Source of the DNA: Gaiellasilicea sp963731615
GTDB taxonomy: Bacteria; Actinomycetota; Thermoleophilia; Gaiellales; Gaiellaceae
Direction: 5' to 3'
NCBI GenBank assembly: GCA_963731615.1
Contig: CAVSWD010000001.1
Location: 1 to 64,000, forward strand
DNA: 64,000 nt
Part shown: piece by piece, positions 1 through 10,954 of the stretch
Layout of the letters: each line of letters starts with the position of its first letter
How positions within the stretch are numbered: position 1 is the first letter of the stretch
The notes under the pieces: generated by a model
Database searches by the model: none
The model's input: the letters and a program-made list of their open reading frames with translations, nothing else
What the model was told of the DNA's origin: nothing
Program-made: the position numbers and the translations under genes

Positions 1-1310
1 GCTCGGCCTTCAAGAACAAGGGCGTCCAGCCGCTGCTCGACGCCGTGATCGAGTACCTGCCGAGCCCGCTCGACGTGCCGGCGATCCAGGGTCTCGACCC
101 GAAGACCGAGGGCGAGCTGACGCGCGACGCCGATCCGGCCGCGCCGTTCTCGGCGCTCGCCTTCAAGGTCATGTCCGACCCGTTCGTCGGCAAGCTGACC
201 TACTTCCGCGTCTACTCCGGCACGCTCAAGGCCGGCGACCGCGTCCTCAACACGACGAACGGCAAGACCGAGCGCATCGGCCGCATCCTGCAGATGCACG
301 CGAACCACCGCGAGGAGCGCGAGGAGATCTGGGCGGGCGAGATCGCCGCGGGCGTCGGCCTCAAGCAGACGACGACCGGCGACACGCTCGCGGTCGAGAA
401 CGCGCCGATCGTGCTCGAGCGGATGACCTTCCCCGAGCCCGTGATCTCGGTCGCGATCGAGCCGAAGACGAAGGGCGACCAGGACAAGCTGGGCGCCGGG
501 CTCGCGCGGCTCTCCGAGGAGGATCCGACCTTCCGCGTCACCTCGGACGAGGAGACCGGCCAGACGCTGATCGCCGGCATGGGCGAGCTGCACCTCGAGA
601 TCATCGTCGACCGCCTGATGCGCGAGTTCAAGGTCGACGCCAACGTCGGCCGGCCGCAGGTCGCCTACCGCGAGACGATCGGCAAGCCCGCCGAGAAGAT
701 CCAGGGCCGCTTCGTCCGCCAGACCGGCGGCTCCGGCCAGTACGGCGACGCCGTCATCAACCTGCTGCCGCAGGAGCCGGGCGCCGGCTACGAGTTCGCG
801 GACAAGATCGTCGGCGGCAAGATCCCGAAGGAGTACATCAAGCCGATCGACGAGGGGATCCAGGAGGCGATGAACTCGGGCGTCCTCGCCGGCTACCCCG
901 TCGTCGACGTCAAGGTCGAGCTGATCGACGGCTCCTACCACGACGTCGACTCGAGCGAGCGCGCCTTCAAGATCGCCGGCTCGATGGCCTTCAAGGAGGC
1001 GATGAAGCGCGCGAAGCCGAAGCTGCTCGAGCCGGTGATGGCCGTCGAGGTCGTCACGCCGGAGGACTTCCTCGGCGACGTGATGGGCAACCTGAACAGC
1101 CGCCGCGGCCGGATCGAGGAGATGAACCCGATGGGCAACGCGACCACGATCAAGGCGATCGTGCCGCTGTCCGAGATGTTCGGCTACGCGACCGACGTCC
1201 GCTCGATGACGCAGGGGCGCGCCACGTTCAGCATGCAGTTCGAGCGTTACGAGGACGTTCCCGGCAACATCGCCGCGGACATCGTCGACACCGCAGTCAC
1301 AAGTTCGTAG
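1..1310 (+). CDS. fusA: Elongation factor G, C-terminal part (5' end outside window)
   Basis: The open frame runs into the window edge in frame 3, so this is the 3' end of fusA and has no start here. The roughly 435 residues seen correspond to the end of the G domain region through domains II to V. Domain II begins near SALAFKVMSDPFVGKLTYFR. The later segments GMGELHLEI, GGSGQYGDAVI and a SRRGRI loop of domain V are typical of EF-G, the ribosomal translocase GTPase. It lies 21 bases upstream of tuf, the usual str-operon order. No frame break is seen in this part. Confidence 0.97.
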   Translation, partial: SAFKNKGVQPLLDAVIEYLPSPLDVPAIQGLDPKTEGELTRDADPAAPFSALAFKVMSDPFVGKLTYFRVYSGTLKAGDRVLNTTNGKTERIGRILQMHANHREEREEIWAGEIAAGVGLKQTTTGDTLAVENAPIVLERMTFPEPVISVAIEPKTKGDQDKLGAGLARLSEEDPTFRVTSDEETGQTLIAGMGELHLEIIVDRLMREFKVDANVGRPQVAYRETIGKPAEKIQGRFVRQTGGSGQYGDAVINLLPQEPGAGYEFADKIVGGKIPKEYIKPIDEGIQEAMNSGVLAGYPVVDVKVELIDGSYHDVDSSERAFKIAGSMAFKEAMKRAKPKLLEPVMAVEVVTPEDFLGDVMGNLNSRRGRIEEMNPMGNATTIKAIVPLSEMFGYATDVRSMTQGRATFSMQFERYEDVPGNIAADIVDTAVTSS

Positions 1311-1331
1311 AGAGACGGAGAGAGAACCAGC

Positions 1332-2519
<1,188 letters not shown>

Positions 2520-2537
2520 TAGGGAAACGAGGGAATC

Positions 2538-2846
2538 GTGGCGCAGCAGAAGATCCGCATCCGGCTGAAGGGCTATGACCACCAGCAGCTGGACCGTTCC
2601 GCGTCTCAGATCGTGGAGACGGCCCAGCGCACCGGTGCGACGATCACCGGCCCTGTGCCCCTGCCCACCGAGAAGAACGTGTACTGCGTGATCCGCAGTC
2701 CCTTCAAGGACAAGGACTCGCGCGAGCACTTCGAGGTGCGCACGCACAAGCGGCTGATCGACATCCACAGCCCGACGCCGAAGACGGTGGACTCGCTGAT
2801 GCGCCTCGATCTCCCGGCCGGTGTCGACATCGAGATCAAGCTCTGA
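2538..2846 (+). CDS. rpsJ: 30S ribosomal protein S10
   Basis: A 102-residue S10, the first gene of the S10-spc series. It starts at GTG with a gaggga ribosome binding site 6-7 bases upstream. The family signature is visible in IRIRLKGYDHQQLD at the N-terminus and in the EHFEVRTHKRLIDI loop region, which also binds NusB in antitermination complexes. Its TGA stop overlaps the ATG of rplC by one base, which suggests translational coupling. Confidence 0.98.
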   Translation: MAQQKIRIRLKGYDHQQLDRSASQIVETAQRTGATITGPVPLPTEKNVYCVIRSPFKDKDSREHFEVRTHKRLIDIHSPTPKTVDSLMRLDLPAGVDIEIKL

Positions 2847-3464
2847 TGAAGGGCATCCTCGGACGGAAGCTCGGCATGACGCAGGTCTTCGATCCGGAGA
2901 GCGGCGAGGTGACGGCCGTGACCGTGATCGAGGCCGGCCCGTGCCCGGTCGTGCAGGTGAAGACCGTCGAGACGGACGGCTACGAGGCGGTCCAGATCGC
3001 GTTCGACGCCGTCGCCGAGCGGAAGATCTCGAAGGGCGAGCAGGGCCATCTGGCGAAGGCGGGCGCCGCGGCGCACCGCCACCTCGTCGAGCTCCGCGGC
3101 CAGAGCGAGCTCCAGGTCGGCGAGTCCGTCACGGTCGAGGCGTTCGAGCCGGGCGAGAAGGTCAAGGTCGCCGGGATCTCGATCGGCAAGGGCTTCCAGG
3201 GCACGATCAAGCGCCACAACTTCCACCGCGGCCCCGTCTCGCACGGCTCGCACAACGTCCGCAAGCCGGGCTCGATCGGCGCGTCGGCGACCCCGTCCCG
3301 CGTCTTCAAGGGCCAGAAGATGGCCGGCCGGATGGGCGGCGTCCGCGTCACCCAGCCGGGCCTCGTCATCCACCAGGTCGACGCCGAGCGCAACCTGCTC
3401 CTCGTCAAGGGCTCCGTGCCCGGGCCCGAAGAGCGGCCTCGTCGAGATCAGGGTGGTGAAGTAA
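2846..3464 (+). CDS. rplC: 50S ribosomal protein L3 (one frame break)
   Basis: L3, an early-assembling 23S rRNA binding protein with an extended loop reaching the peptidyl transferase centre. The frame from ATG gives MKGILGRKLGMTQVF and FHRGPVSHGSHNVRKPGSIG, both strongly conserved. Near 3427-3430 an extra G after GGGCCC shifts the frame. Removing it restores the expected end PKSGLVEIRVVK and the stop TAATG that overlaps rplD, giving 205 residues. Because L3 is essential, the indel is best read as a sequence error. Confidence 0.95.
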
Positions 3465-4088
3465 TGGCCGCTCCGAAGGCAAAGCTCGTCGGCGGCTCGT
3501 CCGCCAAGGACGTCACCCTCGACGCCGAGATCTTCGGCGCCGACGTGAAGCCGCACCTCGTGCACGAGACCGTCCGCGCCGAGCTGAACGCCCGCCGCGC
3601 CGGCACCCGCGGCGCGAAGACCCGCGGCCTCGTCGCCGGCGGCCGCGCGAAGCCGTGGCGCCAGAAGGGCACGGGCCGCGCCCGCGCCGGCACGATCCGC
3701 GCGCCGCAGTTCACCGGCGGCGGCGTCGTCTTCGCGCCGGGGATGCGCAGCTTCGACGTCAAGGTCAACCGCAAGGCGCGCCGCTCGGCGCTCCGCGGCG
3801 CGCTCTCCAACCACGCCGGCAACGGCACGCTCGGCGTGCTCGACGGCTCCGGCTTCGAGGCGCCGTCGACGAAGCAGGCCAAGGGCCTCGTCGAGTCGTG
3901 GGGCAAGGACGCTGCCGCTGCTGATCGTCGCGACCGAGGAGGAGGAGACGCTGATCAAGTCGTTCCGCAACCTCCCGCGCTCGCTCGTGACGGTTCCGTC
4001 CGAGCTCGAGGTCGCCACGGTCGTCTGGGCGAAGAGCGTCCTGATCACCGAGGCGGCGCTGCCGCTCGTCGAGGGGAGGGCTTCGTAA
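3464..4088 (+). CDS. rplD: 50S ribosomal protein L4 (one frame break)
   Basis: L4/L1e family protein. Conserved segments include RAGTRGAKTRG, KPWRQKGTGRARAG and GGGVVFAP, the loop that lines the exit tunnel and contacts 23S rRNA. Near 3912 an extra C breaks the frame. Past it, the other frame continues VPLLIVATEEEETLIKS and on to a TAA whose last A starts rplW. The corrected length of 207 residues fits L4. In some bacteria L4 represses its own operon, but no such leader is evident here. Confidence 0.94.
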
Positions 4089-4384
4089 TGTCGCCTCCAT
4101 CCGAACGAGGTGCTGCTCGCTCCGGTCGTCTCGGAGAAGAGCTACAGCCTGATCACCGACCGCAAGTACACCTTCAAGGTGCACAAGGACGCGCACAAGA
4201 CGCAGATCCGCCAGGCGGTCGAGGAGCTGTTCGAGGTCCACGTCGAGAACGTGAACATCGTCAAGGTGCAGGCCAAGCCGAAGCGCCGCGGCATCTCGAA
4301 GGGCATCCGCCCCGGCTGGAAGAAGGCCATCGTGCAGGTGCGCGAGGGCGAGGCGATCGAGATCTTCGAGGGGGCCCAGGTCTG

Positions 4385-4385
<1 letters not shown>
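4088..4385 (+). CDS. rplW: 50S ribosomal protein L23 (one frame break)
   Basis: L23, located at the tunnel exit where SRP, trigger factor and SecYEG dock. The ATG overlaps the rplD stop. An extra C about two codons in (near 4094) must be removed to read MSLHPNEVLLAPVVSEKS, after which the frame runs cleanly through the conserved APVVSEKSYSLI and KPKRRG segments to TGA. The corrected protein is 98 residues, normal for the family. The stop overlaps the rplB ATG (ATGA type). Confidence 0.94.
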
Positions 4386-5229
<844 letters not shown>

Positions 5230-5516
5230 GTGAGCAGATCGTCGAAGAAGGGGCCTTTCGTGGAGGCGCGGCTGATGAGCCGGATCGAGTCCATGAACGC
5301 GGCCAACGAGAAGCGGATGATCCGCACCTGGTCGCGCTCGTCCACGATCTTCCCCGACATGGTCGGGCACACGATCGCGGTCCACGACGGCCGCAAGCAC
5401 GTGCCGGTCTTCGTCAGCGAGCAGATGGTCGGGCACAAGCTCGGCGAGTTCGCGCCGACCCGGACGTTCAGCGGCCACGCCGGCGACCGGCAGGCCAAGG
5501 TGCAGAAGGCCGCTAG
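5230..5516 (+). CDS. rpsS: 30S ribosomal protein S19 (frame break at 3' end)
   Basis: S19 of the 30S head, starting at GTG directly after the rplB stop. Conserved features are SRSSKKGPFVEARL, the TIFPDMVGHTIAVHDG core and GHKLGEFAPTR. The TAG that overlaps the GTG of rplV is out of frame by one base. A missing base in the last codons (near 5513) would end the protein at 95 residues as QAKVQKAA. As written, the frame would run on through rplV. Confidence 0.93.
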
Positions 5517-6009
5517 TGGCAGCCGTCGCAGAAGCGGAGCAGGTCGTGCGCGCGGAGGCCAAGTGGGTCCGCCTCTCGGCGCGCAAGGCGCGGGTCGTGC
5601 TCACGCACATCCGCGGGCGCAGCGTGCCCGAGGCGCGGACGATCCTCGCGTTCACGCAGCGCGCGGCCGCGACGGAGATCGAGAAGGTGCTGCGCTCGGC
5701 CGTTGCGAACGCGGAGACGAACCCGCTCCTGCACTGGAACGGCGACGACCTGATCGTGCAGGCCGCCTACGCCGACGAGGGCCCGACGCTGAAGCGCTGG
5801 CGCCCGCGCGCGCGCGGCCGCGTCAACCGGATCAACAAGCGCACCTGCCACATCACGATCGAGCTCGCCCAGAATCCGAAGGCGGGACAGGCGCGCACCC
5901 GTCGCGCCGCCGCACCGACGACGACCGAGGCCCCGGCTCCCGCCGCCGCCGAAGAGAAGCCGAAGCGCGCGGCAAGTCGCGCGCGAAGAAGAAGGAGGCG
6001 GTCGCGTAA
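5516..6009 (+). CDS. rplV: 50S ribosomal protein L22 with Ala/Lys-rich C-terminal tail (frame break)
   Basis: L22, whose beta-hairpin lines the peptide exit tunnel. The core contains KWVRLSARKARVVLTHIRG and the RPRARGRVNRINKRTCHI hairpin region. After the core comes a tail rich in Ala, Thr, Pro and Glu that ends in Lys. The frame breaks near 5971, where a base appears to be missing. The alternate frame ends GKSRAKKKEAVA with TAA overlapping the ATG of rpsC. The corrected length is about 164 residues, longer than the common 110-115. Confidence 0.92.
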
Positions 6010-7062
6010 TGGGCCAGAAAGTCCACCCCGGCGGCCTGCGGGTCGGCGTCATCCACGACTGGAAGTCCAACTGGTACGTCGGGAAGAAGGAGTTCCCGAC
6101 GTACATCCTCGAGGACGTCCGGATCCGCGACCACATCAACAGCAAGCTCGGCCATGCCGGCCTGTCCGACATCCTGATCCGCAAGGACAAGCAGCGGATC
6201 ACGGTCGACATCTTCACGGCGCGCCCCGGGATCGTGATCGGCAAGTCGGGCGTCGAGGTCGACGCGCTCCGCAAGGAGCTGCACTCGATCACCGGCAAGA
6301 ACGTCCACATCAACATCAACGAGATCAAGCGGCCCGAGCTCGACGCGAAGCTCGTCGCCCAGTCGATCGCCGAGCAGCTGCAGAACCGCGTCAGCTTCCG
6401 GCGCGCGATGAAGCGCTCGCTGGCCTCGGCGATGCGCTCGGGCGCGCAGGGGATCAAGATCCAGTGCGGCGGCCGCCTCGGCGGCGGCGAGATGAGCCGC
6501 TCCGAGCGCTACACCGAGGGCCGCATTCCGCTGCACACGATCCGCGCCGACATCGACTACGGCTTCGCCGAGGCGAAGACGACGTACGGCCGCATCGGCG
6601 TCAAGGTCTGGATCAACAAGGGCGAGATCATGCCGGAGGGCTTCGAGGGCATGACCACCGGCAAGGACACGCGCCTCGGCGACCAGGATCAGGCTCGCCG
6701 CCGCCGCGGTGGCGCGGCCGAGGGACTCGGCGCCTCCCGCGAGAGCGGCCGCGGCCGCGCGCAGGATCGCGAGGGTCTCGGCCTCGTCAAGAAGACACGC
6801 CGTCCCGGCGGCCGTCCCGCCGGCCCCGGTGGCGGCCGCCCCGGCTCGGGCCAGAGCCGCCCGCGCCCGGCGGTACCGCCAAGCCGCGGCGCAGCAGGAG
6901 GCGGTCGAGCAGCCCCGGACCGATGAGAACGCCGTCTCCGCCGAGGGCAGGGAGCAGCCAGTGATCGAACCGCAGGTCGAGACGACTCCGGCACCGGTCG
7001 CCGACGCGCCCGACACGACGACGACGCAGACCAAGGACGAGACCCCGGGGAGCGAGTCGTAG
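6009..7062 (+). CDS. rpsC: 30S ribosomal protein S3 with long C-terminal extension (frame break)
   Basis: S3 sits at the mRNA entry site and has helicase-related function. MGQKVHPGGLRVGVI, the KH domain segment RPGIVIGKSGVEVDALR and the C-terminal domain through GRIGVKVWINKGEIMPEG are all present. After residue about 220 the protein continues into a low-complexity tail, first Arg/Gly/Pro-rich and then acidic, ending ETPGSES with a TAG that overlaps the rplP GTG. At least one net +1 indel lies between about 6700 and 6900; its exact site cannot be fixed because the tail is not conserved. The corrected length is about 350 residues, against the usual 210-270. Confidence 0.9.
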
Positions 7063-7487
7063 TGCTGCTCCCGAAGAAGACCAAGTACCGCCGCGTCCAT
7101 CGCGGCCGGCGGCGCGGCGTCTCGCGCGGCCAGACCGAGGTGCAGTTCGGGGACTACGGGATCAAGTCGCTCGAGGCGGGCTGGATCACCAACCGCCAGA
7201 TCGAGGCGGCCCGAATCGCGATGACGCGCAAGATCAAGCGCGGCGGCAAGGTCTGGATCAACGTCTTCCCGGACAAGTCGGTGACGCAGAAGCCGGCCGA
7301 GACCCGCATGGGCTCGGGCAAGGGCTCACCGGAGCACTGGGTCGCCGTGGTCAAGCCGGGCCGCGTCATGTTCGAGCTGGCCGGCGTCTCCGAGCCACTC
7401 GCCAAGGAGGCACTGCAGCTCGCGAGCCAGAAGCTGCCGGTCAAGACCAAGATCGTGAAGAGAGAGGCTGATCTCTTTGAAAGCTAG
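7062..7487 (+). CDS. rplP: 50S ribosomal protein L16
   Basis: Complete 141-residue L16, which binds near the A-site tRNA elbow and completes 50S maturation. The start MLLPKKTKYRRVHRG and the RKIKRGGKVWINVFPDK and GSGKGSPEHWVAVVKPG segments are family hallmarks. It starts at GTG inside the rpsC stop and overlaps the TTG start of rpmC by 11 bases. No frame break. Confidence 0.98.
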   Translation: MLLPKKTKYRRVHRGRRRGVSRGQTEVQFGDYGIKSLEAGWITNRQIEAARIAMTRKIKRGGKVWINVFPDKSVTQKPAETRMGSGKGSPEHWVAVVKPGRVMFELAGVSEPLAKEALQLASQKLPVKTKIVKREADLFES

Positions 7488-7677
7488 AACGCTGCGCGAC
7501 ATGACCGACGACGAGCTGCAGCGGACGCTCGGCGAGCGCCGCCAGGAGCTCTTCAACCTCCGCTTCCAGTCCGCCACCGGCGCGCTCGACAACAGCGCCC
7601 GGCTGCGGTCGGCGAAGCGCGAGATCGCACGCATTTTGACCGTCCGCCACGAGCGGGAAAGGGCTGGGAGCACGTAG
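7477..7677 (+). CDS. rpmC: 50S ribosomal protein L29
   Basis: A 66-residue two-helix protein of the tunnel exit. It begins at TTG (KARTLRDM), the only start that keeps the conserved N-terminus, with agagagg of the rplP end as a plausible ribosome binding site. The family core ELFNLRFQSATGALDNSARL is intact, followed by a short basic end. It overlaps rplP and is separated by three bases from the ATG of rpsQ. Confidence 0.96.
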   Translation: MKARTLRDMTDDELQRTLGERRQELFNLRFQSATGALDNSARLRSAKREIARILTVRHERERAGST

Positions 7678-7680
7678 ACC

Positions 7681-8495
7681 ATGGCTGAGAAGAACCGAGC
7701 AAGAAGAAGACCGACGAGACGCCGGTCGAGGAGACCACCGCCGAGGCCGCCGAGGCGACGGAGGCGGCGACGCCGTCCGTCGACGAGGGCGATCCGATGG
7801 CCTCCACCGAGGCCATGGACGAGCCGGCCGCCGAGGCCGATGAGCCTGTGGTCGAGGAGCCTGCGGCTGAGGAGCCTCGTCGCGCCGAGGAGCCTGGTCG
7901 GCTGAGGAGCCTGCGGCTGAGGAGCCTGCGGCTGAGGAACCTGTCGCCGAGGAGCCCGTCGCCGAGGCCGAGCCTGTGGCCGAGGAGCCGGTCGCCGACG
8001 AGCCCGTCGCCGGAGGAGGAGCCTGCGGCCGAGGCCGACGCTCCGGCCGAAGCCGCCGCCGAAGCACCGGCACCGGCAGCGCCGGTCGAGGCAGGTCCGG
8101 CCGCGCCTGCACCGCAGTCCGGCCCGAAGCCGAAGCGCAAGCGGCTCCCGCGCGCGCTGCGCCCGAGCACGAAGAAGGGCCGCGTCAAGCGCGAGAAGGC
8201 GACCGAGCGCAAGCCGATCACCCGGATCCCGAAGCCCGAGCGCGAGTTCGGCCGCCGCCAGGAGCGGCAGGGCACGGTCGTCTCGGACAAGGGCGACAAG
8301 ACGATCGTCGTCAAGGTCGACACGATCAAGGCGCACCCGCGGTACAAGAAGGTCGTCCGCCGCTCGAAGCGCTTCCACGCTCACGACGAGCAGAACGCGG
8401 CCAAGATCGGCGACGTCGTCAAGATCGTCGAGACGCGCCCGATCTCGAAGACGAAGAACTGGCGCCTGGCCGAGATCCTCGAGGTCGCGAAGTGA
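7681..8495 (+). CDS. rpsQ: 30S ribosomal protein S17 with ~150-residue acidic N-terminal extension (frame breaks)
   Basis: The last about 90 residues are a normal S17 OB-fold: QGTVVSDKGDKTIVVKVD, then KRFHAHDEQNAAKIGDVV and ETRPISKTKNWRL. They are preceded, without a stop in the corrected frame, by a long low-complexity stretch starting at the ATG three bases after rpmC. This stretch is built from repeats such as EEPAAEEPVAEEPVAEAEPV and then Ala/Pro, followed by a basic linker (PKPKRKRLPRALRPSTKKGR). Frame breaks lie near 7697, near 7900 and near 8012, all within the repeats. The corrected length is about 270 residues against a usual 80-110. A separate small gene before rpsQ is possible but has no stop or ribosome binding site to support it. 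Confidence 0.85.
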
Positions 8496-8860
8496 TCCAG
8501 CAAGAGTCAAGACTGCGGGTCGCCGACAACACGGGCGCCCGCGAGATCCTCTGCATCCGCGTCATGGGCGGCTCGAAGCGGCGCTACGCCCGCGTCGGCG
8601 ACGTGATCGTTGGTACCGTGAAGTCGGCGACGCCGCAGGGAACGGTCAAGAAGGGCGAGGTCGTGCGGGCGGTCGTCGTCCGGACGAAGAAGCCCTACGG
8701 CCGCGACGACGGCACGCAGATCGCGTTCGACGAGAACGCAGCAGTGATCATCGACGCCGCGCGCAACCCGCGCGGGACGCGCATCTTCGGGCCCGTCGCC
8801 CGCGAGCTGCGCGAGAAGAACTTCATGAAGATCGTCAGCCTGGCTCCCGAGGTGCTCTAG
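8492..8860 (+). CDS. rplN: 50S ribosomal protein L14
   Basis: Complete 122-residue L14, exactly the normal length, at the subunit interface (bridge B8). The GTG start lies within the rpsQ stop (GTGA overlap) and gives MIQQESRLRVADNTGARE, the universal L14 beginning. GSKRRYARVGDVIV and the ending KIVSLAPEVL are also diagnostic. The larger open frame upstream is the shadow of the rpsQ extension and was trimmed. Confidence 0.97.
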   Translation: MIQQESRLRVADNTGAREILCIRVMGGSKRRYARVGDVIVGTVKSATPQGTVKKGEVVRAVVVRTKKPYGRDDGTQIAFDENAAVIIDAARNPRGTRIFGPVARELREKNFMKIVSLAPEVL

Positions 8861-8863
8861 AAG

Positions 8864-9239
8864 ATGGCAACGAAAATGAAGATCAAGCAGGGCGATCTCG
8901 TGCAGATCCTGTCCGGGAAGGACCGCGGCAAGCAGGGCCGCATCATCGAAGCGCGCCCGCGCGACGGCCGCGTCCTCGTCGAGAACCTGAACGTGATGAC
9001 GCGGCACACGCGCCCGCGCCCGCTGCGCGACTCGAACCGGATGGGCGGCACGCAGATGTCCCCCGGCGGCCGGATCGAGAAGGCGGCGCCCGGTCGACGT
9101 CTCGAACGTGATGCTCGTCTGCCCGGTGTGCGACCTGCCGACGCGCGTCGGGATGAAGGTCAAGGAGGTCAAGGGCGAGACGGTGCGCGTCCGCGTCTGC
9201 AAGCGCGACGGCTGCGGCCAGGAAGTCGACCGCAAGTAA
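8864..9239 (+). CDS. rplX: 50S ribosomal protein L24, zinc-ribbon form (one frame break)
   Basis: L24, an early 50S assembly initiator. The KOW motif GDLVQILSGKDRGKQGRII is at residues 9-27. Near 9088 an extra C shifts the frame. The correct continuation VDVSNVMLVCPVCDLPTRVG leads into a Cys pair (CPVC) and a second pair (CKRDGC) that together can hold zinc, and then to TAA overlapping the rplE ATG. The corrected length is 124 residues. A cysteine-bearing C-terminus is common in actinobacterial L24. Confidence 0.94.
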
Positions 9240-9811
9240 TGGCCGCGACCTACACCCCGCGCCTGAAGGAGCGTTACTCCGAGCTGCGCCCGCAGCTGCA
9301 GGAGGAGCTCGGCCTGAGCTCGATCATGCAGGTTCCGCGGATCGAGAAGATCACGCTGAACATGGGCGTCGGCGACGCCAAGACCGACGCGAAGGCGCTC
9401 GACTCCGCGATCGAGGAGCTGACGACGATCGCCGGCCAGCGCGCACAGGTGCGCAAGGCCCGCAAGTCGATCGCGAGCTTCAAGCTCCGCGAGGGAATGG
9501 CCGTCGGCGCCAAGGTGACGCTGCGCGGCGCCCGCATGTACGAGTTCCTCGACCGGCTCGTCTCGGTCGCGCTGCCCCGCATCCGCGACTTCCGCGGCCT
9601 CAGCCCGGCGTCGTTCGACGGGCGCGGCAACTACTCGCTCGGAGTGCGCGAGCAGATCATCTTCCCGGAGATCGACTACGACTCGGTCGGGTCGATCCGG
9701 GGCCTCGACGTCACGATCACGACCTCGGCCGGAACGACGGACGAGCAGGCGCTCGCGCTGCTGCGCGGCCTCGGGCTCCCGTTCGCGTCCGAACAAAGGG
9801 AGGACTCCTAA
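9239..9811 (+). CDS. rplE: 50S ribosomal protein L5
   Basis: Complete 190-residue L5, which binds 5S rRNA and contacts S13 and P-site tRNA. Conserved segments are PRIEKITLNMGVGDAKTD, VTLRGARMYEFLDRLVSVAL and GNYSLGVREQIIFPEIDYD. The ATG overlaps the rplX stop. The frame is intact, with a ribosome binding site inside the end of rplX. Confidence 0.97.
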   Translation: MAATYTPRLKERYSELRPQLQEELGLSSIMQVPRIEKITLNMGVGDAKTDAKALDSAIEELTTIAGQRAQVRKARKSIASFKLREGMAVGAKVTLRGARMYEFLDRLVSVALPRIRDFRGLSPASFDGRGNYSLGVREQIIFPEIDYDSVGSIRGLDVTITTSAGTTDEQALALLRGLGLPFASEQREDS

Positions 9812-9814
9812 CGC

Positions 9815-10000
9815 ATGGCCAAGACGTCTCTCGTCGTCAAGCAGAAGCGCCCGCAGAAGTTCAAGGTGCGCAACTACACGCGGTGCAACCGCTGCGGCCG
9901 TCCGCGCGCGGTCTTCAAGAAGTTCGGCCTCTGCCGGATCTGCCTGCGCGAGCTCGCCCACCACGGCGCCATTCCCGGCATGACGAAGTCGAGCTGGTAG
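9815..10000 (+). CDS. rpsN: 30S ribosomal protein S14, type Z
   Basis: A 61-residue zinc-binding S14. Two CxxC pairs are visible (CNRC and CRIC), followed by the invariant end HHGAIPGMTKSSW. The zinc-free long paralogue used under zinc limitation is not in this window. An aggagg-like site (gggaggac) precedes the ATG, and rpsH follows after 8 bases. Confidence 0.97.
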   Translation: MAKTSLVVKQKRPQKFKVRNYTRCNRCGRPRAVFKKFGLCRICLRELAHHGAIPGMTKSSW

Positions 10001-10008
10001 GAGAAGAG

Positions 10009-10410
10009 ATGCTGACCGACCCGATCGCAGACATGCTGACGCGGATCCGCAACGCCAACAAGGCGATGAAGGACACCGCCGAGATGCCGACCTCCCGGAT
10101 CAAGGAGGAGATCGCGCGCGTCCTCAAGGACGAGGGCTACATCAAGGACTTCCGTGTCGTCGAGGTCGAGGGCCAGCCGTACTCGACCCTCGTCGTCGAG
10201 CTCAAGTTCGGCCGCAACCGCCAGCGCGTGATCACGGGCGTCAAGCGCGTCTCGCGCCCGGGCCGCCGCGTCTACGCGCGTAAGGACCGTCTGCCGCGCG
10301 TGCTCGGTGGTCTCGGCACCGCGATCCTGTCCACTTCGACCGGGCTGATCACCAGCCGCCAAGCCGCCGAGCGCGGTCTCGGCGGCGAAGTGATCGCCTT
10401 CGTCTGGTAG
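10009..10410 (+). CDS. rpsH: 30S ribosomal protein S8
   Basis: A 133-residue S8, a primary 16S rRNA binder (helix 21) and in some bacteria the translational repressor of the spc operon. It begins MLTDPIADMLTRIRNAN at an ATG with agaagag just upstream. The open frame extends further upstream into rpsN, but nothing there resembles S8. The C-terminal ILSTSTGLITSRQAAE and GGEVIAFVW are family signatures. Confidence 0.97.
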   Translation: MLTDPIADMLTRIRNANKAMKDTAEMPTSRIKEEIARVLKDEGYIKDFRVVEVEGQPYSTLVVELKFGRNRQRVITGVKRVSRPGRRVYARKDRLPRVLGGLGTAILSTSTGLITSRQAAERGLGGEVIAFVW

Positions 10411-10420
10411 CCGCGGAGCC

Positions 10421-10954
10421 ATGAGCAGAATCGGCAGAAAGCCCATCGAGATCCCGACCTCGGTCAACATCGCGATCTCCCCTGGGCGTGTTCAGGTGAA
10501 CGGCCCGCTCGGCGAGCTGTCGCAGACGGTGCCGCAGCGGATGAAGATCGAGCAGGCCGACGGCGAGATCCTGGTCACGCGGCCGACCGAGCGCGGCGAG
10601 GATCGCGCGCTCCACGGTCTCACCCGGACGCTGATCGCGAACATGGTCGAAGGCGTGACGAAGGGCTTTGAGAAGCACCTGGAGATCCAGGGTGTCGGCT
10701 ACCGCGCCTCGCTGCGCGGCACCGACCTCGAGCTCAACGTCGGCTACTCGCACTCCGTCGTGCTGAAGCCGCGCGCCGGGATCACCTTCGAGGTGCCGAC
10801 GCCGACGCAGGTGATCGTCAAGGGCACCGACAAGCAGCAGGTCGGCCAGACTGCCGCGGAGGTTCGCGCGGTCCGCAAGCCCGAGCCGTACAAGGGCAAG
10901 GGGATCCGCTATCAGGACGAGTACGTCCGCAGAAAGGTCGGGAAGCGCGCATGA
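10421..10954 (+). CDS. rplF: 50S ribosomal protein L6
   Basis: Complete 177-residue L6 with its two homologous domains. MSRIGRKPIEIP opens the protein and the C-terminal PEPYKGKGIRYQDEYVRRK is the family signature at the sarcin-ricin loop contact. A short ribosome binding site (cggag) precedes the ATG. The TGA overlaps the rplR ATG by four bases. Confidence 0.98.
   Translation: MSRIGRKPIEIPTSVNIAISPGRVQVNGPLGELSQTVPQRMKIEQADGEILVTRPTERGEDRALHGLTRTLIANMVEGVTKGFEKHLEIQGVGYRASLRGTDLELNVGYSHSVVLKPRAGITFEVPTPTQVIVKGTDKQQVGQTAAEVRAVRKPEPYKGKGIRYQDEYVRRKVGKRA

Noticed and set aside
2606..4048. Long minus-strand open frame opposite rpsJ-rplC-rplD
   Set aside because: Composition is Arg/Ala/Leu/Asp-rich with no domain, typical of antisense frames in GC-rich genes; the plus strand encodes conserved ribosomal proteins.
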